Source: Tieghemiomyces parasiticus (Eukaryota; Kickxellomycota; Dimargaritomycetes; Dimargaritales; Dimargaritaceae). From it: a stretch of 21,405 bases of DNA. Below, one piece after another: positions 9,798-17,599 of this stretch (position 1 is the stretch's first letter; each line of letters starts with the position of its first letter). Both the position numbers and the translations under genes were made by a program. The stretch is from assembly GCA_027575765.1 (NCBI GenBank), contig JANBPT010000833.1:1-21405 (forward strand), written 5' to 3'. The notes under the pieces were generated by a model. The model did not search any database. It worked only from the letters and a program-made list of their open reading frames with translations, and was not told the DNA's origin.

Positions 9798-10790
9798 ATG
9801 GCGACCAGTCTAAGGCACCGCGCCGTCCTCTCGCACGTCGCGCTCTGGGTGCTACTCGCCGTTACTTTCCTGGGGCTGGCCGTCGTGTCATCTCATCCGT
9901 TGACCCAGTCTCCTACCCCATCACCACCACCGCAAGTAGTCGCCCACCAGGCTCGGGACGCAGCCGCTGCCGTCGCCTCATCTCACACGCCAATCCGCAT
10001 CACCTACACATTGGACTGGTTCGACCCCAACCAGGGCCAGTTCGGTGCCGAGATCACCTTCGAGTCCGACGCAAATCTGGACTCGCAACGCGCCTTCATT
10101 CCGCAGGGCGACCGGTGGAGTCTCGAGCTCCAGTGGCCCAATGCTCCGCCCCCAGCCACGTCCGTCCGCGTCACCGGATTCAGTTCCAACGCCGGCACTC
10201 TCGAGAGCGCCGTGGGCCTAGCCGGTCGATTCGCTCTGACCGACCTGACCTATACGGCGCTCCCGATTACCTACCACGTTAATTTTGACGTTGACCCTTC
10301 GACCGCTACGATCGACCGGCTGCTCCCGGCGGCGGGGGTGCTCTACGACGGTGCTAAACCCGGTAACGGGGTCCGTAATCAGACCCTGACATCCTCGCGG
10401 AACCAATACCGTGCGGTGGTGGGCAGCAAAGATGGGACGGTAAAGAGTCTGCCGACCAAGAGTCCGAGTAACTATACCCAGCTGTCACGCCAGATTGACG
10501 AGGCTGACCGCGACAGTAGTGGCGTCACGACAACGAAGACCCAGGCCCAGTCCTCTTTTGGAGAATCTCACCTGGAGCAGTCAACTCAAAGTCACGTCAA
10601 GCACGCTCAGGATGCTGAAAATAATCCCTACGGCACCGTTCTGATGCACACGCCCGTAGGATTATATCTCTACAGCGCCGTTACCGGCGTCGCGCTGCTC
10701 TTCCACGCCTGGGGGCTTCTATTCCGGCTCCGTTCACGATACCGTCCCAGATCCTACCGGAGTTTCCTACCCGCCACACGCACCATCTAG
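9798..10790 (+). CDS. secreted or type I membrane protein of unknown function
   Basis: A single exon of 330 residues. The ATG at 9798 is the first in a frame that stays open upstream to 9270, and it is followed directly by a signal-peptide-like segment: basic start, hydrophobic core about 11-31. A Pro/Ser/Thr-rich linker (32-46) leads to a beta-rich domain of about 120 residues (67-187) with aromatic positions (YTLDWFDPNQGQFGAEITF, later WSLELQWP). N-glycosylation motifs are at 194 (NQT) and 225 (NYT). A polar Ser/Thr/Gln-rich region (200-280) is followed by a second hydrophobic segment (about 286-309) and a short Arg-rich tail, as in type I membrane proteins. The beta domain is reminiscent of carbohydrate-binding modules of the CBM2 sort in its spacing of Trp and Gly, but this is only resemblance. 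Likely location is the cell surface or secretory pathway. Function is unknown. Confidence 0.75.
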   Translation: MATSLRHRAVLSHVALWVLLAVTFLGLAVVSSHPLTQSPTPSPPPQVVAHQARDAAAAVASSHTPIRITYTLDWFDPNQGQFGAEITFESDANLDSQRAFIPQGDRWSLELQWPNAPPPATSVRVTGFSSNAGTLESAVGLAGRFALTDLTYTALPITYHVNFDVDPSTATIDRLLPAAGVLYDGAKPGNGVRNQTLTSSRNQYRAVVGSKDGTVKSLPTKSPSNYTQLSRQIDEADRDSSGVTTTKTQAQSSFGESHLEQSTQSHVKHAQDAENNPYGTVLMHTPVGLYLYSAVTGVALLFHAWGLLFRLRSRYRPRSYRSFLPATRTI

Positions 10791-11030
10791 GGCCGTACCT
10801 GTCGAGGCGTCGAACTCCCCTCCCACCCTCCTCCGGTCGGACAGGTTGATTGTTCAATTAGCCTCCCTTTCTCACCCTTCTTCTCTTTATCCTCCCACCT
10901 TTCTTTACTGGCTTTATAGCTTTGTTTCCGTTCGTTCCATGTATACGGCCTTATACCGAATCCACCACTAGATAACTCTTTTTCTCCCCGCTCCTCCCTA
11001 CTGCAACATTTCCTGTGCAAGGCCTTCCAT

Positions 11031-11059
11031 ACACCCACACCCACACCCACCCACCCACA
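11031..11059. repeat. ACACCC/ACCC microsatellite
   Basis: A CA-rich tract of ACACCC and CACC units lies in the 3' region of the secreted-protein gene and is followed by a short TA run. Confidence 0.85.
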
Positions 11060-11145
11060 TATATATACAATATGGACTCGTATCCATATACCTTGCACGA
11101 CCTTACTGCTACATGCTGCCGTGTTGCCACGACTTGTTCTAATCT

Positions 11146-11151
11146 AATAAA
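11146..11151 (+). terminator. AATAAA poly(A) signal for the secreted-protein gene
   Basis: A consensus AATAAA lies about 355 bases after the stop at 10790, on the same strand, with T-rich sequence downstream (11170-11190, TATATTTTTTGTC). This is a plausible 3' end for the 9798-10790 transcript, with the facing EngB gene ending at 12087. Confidence 0.4.
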
Positions 11152-11696
11152 TATGCTCCACATACCTTTACTTGAGATTATATTTTTTGTCTTTAGCTTT
11201 TCGAGTTTATCGATGTGTCACAGCATGTCAGCCGTATAATGGATTTCCATTTCAGGTTTCGTAGCCATTGGTGCGAAGATGGCAAATTCCCCATTTCGGG
11301 TGATCACCTATCCTGTTTTATTCCCCGCTAAACACCTCGTGAAGACGATCCCATCATCGACTTGCGCACCCGACGCGACGACTTTAAGCGGACGGGCAGA
11401 GTAAAGCTACTCGTCCTCATTGCCAGGCAATCGTAACCGTGAGGTATTAACAATAGATACGAGCGCCGATGTAATCAACATACACCCACCATCTACCTGC
11501 GTTACAACATGGCCATCCAGCTACCTGCGACCCCGTCATTTTGACTTTCTTGTTAGTTTGAAGGGGGTGGGAGAGAACTCGGGCACGCCACACCTGTCCG
11601 ACCTCCCCCTCTCCCTCCAGTGTAACCAACGAGACAAAGAATACCAAAATTGGAAACATTACTCGGTTTTCTTTTTTTTTTCCACCACAGTCAGGC

Positions 11697-11997
11697 TTGC
11701 TGGGATGGGATCGGCAGTTTATATATTTCTCCATAAATTGGTGCATTGGCTCCCACTCCCTCCCCCTCCATGTCTGCCGCATATGGACGATGCCATGCGA
11801 AAGTGGGAAGGGGGGCGACTGGCTAAATTCTCCTTCCAACTCACCACTGGCGGATTTACTTGCCGAGTTGGCAACTCTAAGGGATCGCCGTCGGCAAACA
11901 GAAGCCTGTGCTCAATAAAAAAAGGGCCAATCAGCTAATAGAGGTCATCCAGCATGTCCTACGTGGCTTTATCTTTCAAAAAAATAATAAGAGGTAA
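11697..11997 (+). pseudogene. fragment of a helical/coiled-coil protein, frameshifted
   Basis: One frame (ending TAA 11916-11918) reads LADLLAELATLRDRRRQTEA from about 11847. The next frame continues the same helical pattern with KKRANQLIEVIQHVLRGF and runs to 11994. The join falls at a run of seven A (about 11912-11918), so a one-base indel in that run would link the two into a heptad-like helix of some 45 residues. AGGTAAGA at 11993-12000 could be a splice donor ending the exon. The sequence upstream in the first frame lacks an ATG and looks less protein-like. I do not recognise the family. It could be a decayed gene, or a real exon with a sequencing error in the homopolymer. Confidence 0.35.
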
Positions 11998-12086
11998 GAA
12001 GGGGAGAAGGAGGAAGGGGTGTCGATATTACCCAAGTGCCGTCTAGTAGAGGTTCACATTTATAAACTTTCTCTCCTCATGAGGTA

Positions 12087-14789
12087 TCACTGGCCCTCGG
12101 ACCCAGGCTCAGGCTCGGGTATCGATGTGGTCCCTTCCGCTTCCTTCCTTGTCGGCGGCACCGGCACCCGTTTCCGAAGTCGACGTTGCGGGACTCGTAC
12201 GGGTTTAGGAACACTCTGACGCATCTTCTCGGCCCGAAGGGGGTCCTTCATACCACCCAGGTACTTACGACCCTTGCCGACAATATGTAGAACTTCCTTG
12301 CGGAGGTCATTGATGCCGAGTTGGTGTTTGCCGGATACCATGAAGACTTTGGGGAGGCAGTTGGGCAGAAGTTGGGCGATCTGGTGGCACCATACGTGTA
12401 GGTAACGGGATGAGACAAACGAGGCGAGGTGGAAGAGGAGTGAATAATTGGCAAGCCCGTGTCTTGTTGGAAAATGGGAATGAATCCCGCCTCTACAAAC
12501 ATAAGGTCTCTTCTCATCTTGAAGATGCCTGACACTTACCTCTGCGGTCACCATGTATCGACTAGCAAGCGCAGACCGCGGGATATCGTCGCACTTGGTC
12601 AGTACCAAGGTGGTCTTGACCTTCAACCTGTCAAGCATTGTAGTAAATAAATAAAAATAATGGGAACTCAGGGTTGTTAGCAAGGTCGTGTCCTAGCTGT
12701 GATGGCTAAAGATTTTGTTCTAACCTGTTCTGACACAGTTCGGTTGACTCACATGTGTTGACTTACTTTTCTAGCCGATCGAAAAATTCGGCATCGTTCA
12801 CTTTGAAGCCTGAGTAGAAATATGGTGGCAATTTCCCGGATGACAGGGCTCGGTTCGTTATTAGTGCTGCAATGTTCCTTGCTGGACATGGTCGCCGATA
12901 GCACTATATATTGGTAACTTTTAGAAGCGATTTCATAGTGCAGTTCCCACTTACCTGTCCGGCTGTCGATCAGCACGAATAGCCGCACGAGGGTCTTGCG
13001 CTCCTTCAAATAGTGGTCTATCTGAACCGTAGCCGGGTACAGCATAGAACATTAAAAGTACGTACGAATTAGAAGTTCTGTCACACCCAGTCAATTGTGC
13101 TGTTGGGTACAAAACTATGTCCTGACATGGCCGTTGTCCAACTCAACCCTCCAAACGTTCCTCCTCTCCTCTATAAAACTTACCAATTCCTGCCACTGCA
13201 CACGGGCCTCGTCTTTGGCAAAAGCGAAACCGTACCCAGGCATATCAACCAAATTGAAGTCCTTGCCGGCACCGTAAAAGTTGATTTGCTGAGTCATGCC
13301 CGGTTTGTCCGATGTCCGCACCACCGATGTACGTGCGAGGGCGTTAATCAGGGTCGATTTACCCACGTTGGAGCGGCCTGCATGGCGAGAGAGGGGATAC
13401 ATAGAAAAAAAGACATATGTGGTTGCCAGTAGTGAGTGTGTGTGTATGTGTGTGGCGGGGGCGAGTAATGGTGTAATAGTGTTTGAATTCGACCTTTCTA
13501 TATCTATGTAAAAATTGAAAGGTAAGAGGAGGTGTCGGTAAGCCGATGAAAACTTACCTACGACGGCAACCTCGGATACGTCCAACTTTGGGAATGACTC
13601 GGGCACTTTGGCGCCGGCGAAAAAACTGGTATGAGGAAACTACGATCCGAGGCAAAGTGATAGGGGCGTTTGCAGAGTGGGGTAGGAGGAAAACATAATA
13701 CATAAATATAATCAGATTATGTCAACACACACACACGCACACACATATATATATATGTATATGTATGTATATATGCATGCTCGCCCACGAGGAAACCAGG
13801 CCGCATGGTTTTGAAATGGCATCGGCGCTCCTGGTCCCATCCAAATATTTGAACTCGGCGCCAGCCTTCTACTTACCGGCACGTGAATCTCGGGTACCAA
13901 TTTCTGTTTCAATTTCTGCCGGCTCGTTTTGTTTCCGGCCATGATGCCGAGCCCAAGTTCATCCAAGTAGTCTCGAACGGCCTGGGTCGGCTTGATAACC
14001 ATGAGCTTTTTACGGTTTGACGGATTCTAGAACAGTGTTTCACGTACGATACGAGGTGGGTGCAGGGGACCATAGAGGGGAGGCGAGGTTGGAAATTCAT
14101 GTCCAGGTGAGATGAGTTAATATCACTGCCCTTTTCAGTGCTGTCACAAAATACGGGAGAGAGAGAGAGAGTCCGGGAGTGGGCCGACCCAGGCCAAGCA
14201 GGGTGGCAATTATAAAGCCCCTAGACTTACGTGGAGAGCCTTTTGCCAGTTGGCGCCGTACTGAGCGGTCAGTAGGTTGGCGATGGCCGTTTCTAATGAC
14301 CAGTAGAGTCACGAAGGGGTAAGCCGAGTACGCGTTTCAACCGACGAGGTGGATCAAAAAAAAAGAAGTGGTATCGGCATCGTTAGATCCACAAAGTTCT
14401 TTGAGCCACAGGGTCGCACCTGGTAGCTCTCCTTCCTCCTCCTCGCCACCGGTCTTCCACAGCATGAGGTCACTTCAGCCCTCTTTTTCATGCCTTCTTT
14501 TATACGAAGAAGACTTACCCGTTACCTTGGCCTGCTGCTGCCGTCCATCGTCGGGGCTTGTAGCGCCAGGTACCGTTTCGTTAGCTTCGGGCGCTACTGG
14601 CACCGAGCCCTGGTTACGAGCCTTACTCAGCCACCGCTGGCTCACACCGGCTGCAGTGTGCCGTTTATAACGGAACGGTTGTGATGGCATTTGCCACTGG
14701 GAAGAGCCACGGGTTAAGTTGTTGGTCCACCTCGGCATCCTTGCGACAGCCAGGTTCGGTCTCAATAGTGTCGACATGTATCGGTACAT
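12087..14789 (-). CDS. MRX8: EngB/YsxC-type GTPase, probably mitochondrial, nine exons
   Basis: Exons (minus): 14789-14519, 14292-14231, 14026-13877, 13639-13558, 13377-13184, 13021-12955, 12809-12767, 12627-12540, 12380-12087, giving 416 residues. All eight introns (139-237 bases) begin GTAAGT and end AG, and the phases agree at every join. The GTPase motifs are complete: G1 GRSNVGKST at 189-197, a Thr at 217 for G2, DMPGYG at 233-238 (G3), TKCD at 300-303 (G4) and SGK at 335-337 (G5). The sequence before G1 (PKLDVSEVAVVG) and the IDHYLKER/LIDSRTG helix-strand are typical of the EngB subfamily, which assists large ribosomal subunit assembly. The start MYRYMSTLLRPN is rich in Arg, Ser and Leu without acids, as mitochondrial leaders are; M34 (14690) is an alternative start. 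The N-terminal extension (about 188 residues) is far longer than in bacterial EngB, and the C-tail is Arg/Pro-rich. The yeast symbol MRX8 is assigned by family and presumed location, not by proven orthology. Confidence 0.9.
13435..13454. repeat. GT microsatellite in EngB intron 4
   Basis: An imperfect GT repeat lies inside the intron between the PEVAVVG-like exon and the P-loop exon (13378-13557). Confidence 0.8.
13724..13776. repeat. CA then TA/TG microsatellite in EngB intron 3
   Basis: A CA tract of about 20 bases passes into alternating TA/TGTA. It lies in the middle of the 237-base intron 3 (13640-13876). Confidence 0.9.
14157..14171. repeat. GA microsatellite in EngB intron 2
   Basis: About seven GA units lie within the 204-base intron 2 (14027-14230). 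On the coding (minus) strand this is a TC tract. Confidence 0.85.
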
Positions 14790-15482
14790 GGCGGGCGAGG
14801 GCGAAGGGGAAAGAGGTGGGATTAGGAAATCCACAGTTGAGAAATTGCACTTCCTGATTAAAAGGCGGTCGGGAATGTGTACCTGATCACCCAAGGAGAG
14901 ATGAGGGTTAGGATGCATGCGAGGCGAAGCTCCGCGGAATGCCGTGGCCAGTGGTTCGATGGTCTTTTTTTTTTTTTCTGGCGAACGCGAATGTCCAGAT
15001 ACCTGGTAAATTAATGACCAGTTTACTAGGAAATCATTAAATCAGCTAGGTTGGCTGTCTTCACTGTCTTATACTTTAGGGACCTAGAACCTTATCTTTA
15101 GCACCATTGGTAATATATATATATATTTATATATGTATATAACGATTTAAACCCAATTCAAGTAATTTTTCAATCCACAATTGGTTAGATGCTTGTATTT
15201 CTCCCCCTCATGTCTCTCTCCAGGGCGCTACTTCCCATCAGTAAAAAAATAGCCTACATTCACCCGCGTCATATACTCTCTCCTTCGACATGATCCGCCC
15301 TTACCTAGCTCGTGTAAATGGTCCATACCTTATCTAACGAATTTAATGCACAGAAATTTAATAAAATGTCATGGTACTGGAAGGATATGGGCATTGACAG
15401 TGATCAGATACAGTACGGCCTGTCCCTATAAACCGAGGGAAAAAGACTAGTAGAAAGAGCATTGGGGAAGTCGGATGGATCG
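14790..15482. other. spacer between EngB and MSP1 genes
   Basis: Both flanking genes are on the minus strand, so this holds the MSP1 3' region and the EngB promoter. An ATTAAA variant poly(A) signal on the minus strand lies at 15362-15357, about 120 bases after the MSP1 stop. An AT dinucleotide tract lies at 15111-15141 and a T run at 14966-14978. Just before the EngB ATG the minus strand is pyrimidine-rich. No coding frame is supported. Confidence 0.4.
15111..15141. repeat. AT microsatellite
   Basis: An imperfect (TA)n tract of about 30 bases lies in the EngB-MSP1 spacer. It could serve as an AT-rich promoter element for EngB, but it is a simple repeat and nothing more can be shown. Confidence 0.8.
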
Positions 15483-16962
15483 TTACTCAACGTCCTCCTC
15501 CGGAGGCAGTTCCGAGAAGAGTTCCGACATGGTCATCCGGGAGATATCTGGGTGTTCCTCAGTGTTGAAGTCCGCAAGTTTTAGAGGGCGCACCTTGATC
15601 GGGGCCTTGTGCTGGGGGGTTTGGGGAAACATAAGGGTGGGGAAGCGGTAGAGCGAATGGACGGGATAATCAAGTGTTAGAGAACCGCGAACCATTTTCT
15701 GAACCTTCCTGGTTATGTTGGGGGCGGGGTGGGTGGTAGACCTTAAGGTTTTGGGATCATATTGCACCGATTCAATGTCACAACCAACCTAGCTTACCTC
15801 TTCGTGAAGCGCCCGCAGGCCGTCCTTATCCAGGGGCAGCGTGCGCATATGCTCCCGCACGGGCACCATAGCGGCGTTGCGACACAATTCTTTGATATCG
15901 CTACCCGAGTACCCAGCGGTCCGCTGCACAAGATCGTTAAAGGAGAACTCTGAATCGACTGGAATATCCTTGAGGATCAGCTTGAGGATGGAGTGACGCT
16001 GCTCGGCGTTGGGTGGCGCGACCAGGAAGCGCTTGGGCATCCGACGGAGGATGGCCGAGTCGATATCGAGGGGTCGGTTTGTCGCCCCCAAAATCACGAT
16101 CCGGTTGCCTTGCGGGCCATCGCCAGAGGTCAGGCCGTCCCACAAGCTCATAAACTCAGCCTTCATCATGCTGGTGACCTCGTGGTCATTGCTCTTGCGG
16201 TCGCGCAGGAACGAGTCAATCTCGTCAATGAAGATAATGGCCGGCTGTAGTTTCTGGGCCAGACTGAACACAGCGTTAACAAGTCGGTTGGATTCACCGA
16301 ACCACTTGTCGAGCAGCGTGGACATGTGCAGGTTGATGAACGTGGCGCCGGACTCGCGGGCCAGAGCCTTAGCCAGCATGGTCTTACCACATCCGGGGGG
16401 TCCGTAGAGCAGAATACCCTTGGGGGAACCCAGTAGGCCTGACGGGCTCGTGAAAAGCTCCGGATAGTTGAGTGGGAAGATGACGGACTCCTTTAGGTCG
16501 CCAATGATAAGGTCGAGACCGCCCACCTGTTCAAAGGTCACATCAATGTCGTCCGGGTGGATGACCTCCGTCAAAATAATTTGTTCATACTCGGTGAGTA
16601 CCGTGGCCTGCGCGCCCAATCGGTCCAAAATTGCGCTGCTCTGCTTCTGCGCAGCTTTCCGCTTGGCCCGCGAGGGGTCCATTTGTGCCAGCACGTAGCG
16701 CAGGCCAAAATAGAACACGACCTGGGACAGAACCACGAGGGCCACTTGTCGAGTGGAATCGGAAAAATGGGTATGTCGAATTTGGTGGTTAGAGTATTGC
16801 AGCAGGGGGATGAAAAGCGTGTGAGCATTTAGGGTCCATGGGTATCGCCAAGGATGGTGGCAGCGTAGTTACTCCCCGCGCTACGGCTAGAATGGTGGTA
16901 GTTCGGCTACATGTAGTGCCAGACATACCTTCAGTGACCTGCTTGCCGGTAGGGCCCTTCAT
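15483..16962 (-). CDS. MSP1: Msp1/ATAD1 mitochondrial outer-membrane AAA ATPase, three exons
   Basis: Exons (minus): 16962-16929 (only 34 bases), 16744-15798, 15611-15483. Introns are 184 and 186 bases (donors GTATGT and GTAAGC) and the phases agree, giving 369 residues, close to the usual length. Msp1 pulls mislocalised tail-anchored proteins and stalled import substrates out of the outer mitochondrial and peroxisomal membranes. Visible parts: one N-terminal membrane helix (about 12-31), a linker, Walker A GPPGCGKT at 126-133, pore loop KWFGES at 158-163, Walker B IIFIDE at 181-186, sensor 1 GATNRP at 231-236, the LRRMPKRF segment with paired arginines at 245-246, then the helical lid (SGSDIKELCR) and the C-terminal VRPLKLADF block. 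All catalytic elements are intact. The start at 16962 is the only ATG that joins in frame to the membrane helix, though its context is weak. EngB lies next downstream on the same strand. A minus-strand ATTAAA at 15362 may end the transcript. Confidence 0.95.
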
Positions 16963-16967
16963 TGAAA

Positions 16968-17288
16968 CTAAATCAGATGGCGGATGAGGTGATTCCAGGT
17001 AAGTAGACGACAACTAAGGCCAGATAGGGTTGGCAGCAATAGGATATGAAGCAGGGATTGTGAACCAATCGGCAATGCGGACAAGCGTGGGGCTGGAGTT
17101 GGGGAGTGATGTGCTAAGGTGGTCTTATTGAGTTGTAAGATGCGTGTTGGACAGGGGCGAACGGATGGCGAAGATGAGAACGAAGGGAATGAGGATTTGG
17201 GGAGTGAGATACAAGTTTCGGAGCCATGGCCAGGGATAAATCCTGGGTGGCAGCCGGGCCCGCCGTCTACGCGGTCCACGGCGACCAT
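16968..17288 (-). promoter_or_regulatory. possible upstream ORF (106 codons) in the MSP1 leader
   Basis: On the minus strand an ATG at 17288 opens a frame that ends with TAG at 16970-16968, leaving five bases before the MSP1 ATG. If transcription starts near the TATA word at 17472 and the leader is not spliced, ribosomes would meet this frame first. The protein it would encode (MVAVDRVDGGPG..., then Ser/Pro-rich) matches nothing I know and its second half reflects CT-rich DNA. It could equally be a spliced-out part of the leader. Confidence 0.25.
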
Positions 17289-17464
17289 GTCGATCCGGAT
17301 AGGGCCTGTGAGGACAGGAAGTATGTTCGTGACTTCTCCAATTATTCTCGTCACTGGGGTTTGGTATGCGCCCAGCGTCATTCAGACTATGAATAGCGGG
17401 CAAGAGACACGTGTTCGTGCTTCCAAAGTAGAAATTGATCACCGAGTAAGCTGTAAGCATGTGA

Positions 17465-17472
17465 TATTTATA
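17465..17472 (-). promoter_or_regulatory. TATA box candidate for MSP1
   Basis: TATAAATA on the minus strand lies about 500 bases upstream of the MSP1 start. The stretch between it and the start is pyrimidine-rich on the coding strand, as in the other leaders of this window. Confidence 0.3.
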
Positions 17473-17599
17473 CCAATGTGCTATCCGCTGGGTGGCCTGT
17501 CCGGCCCTTGAACAGCTAAATAGGTATAAATTAACATCTACATTATCATCTATAGCGATCAAGCTGTCATCGCTAAAACCCTGCTCCATAAGAGTGCTT

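Noticed and set aside
13615..13627. Acceptor CCAG just before the TTTTTTCGCC of EngB exon 4
   Set aside because: It would break the reading frame with exon 3 (phase 0). The TAG at 13642-13640 keeps phase and adds five residues.
16977..16998. Plus-strand mini exon (ATG, seven codons, GTAAGT donor) antisense to the MSP1 leader
   Set aside because: No convincing acceptor or downstream coding exon was found. The plus-strand frame at 17119-17511 has no family signature.
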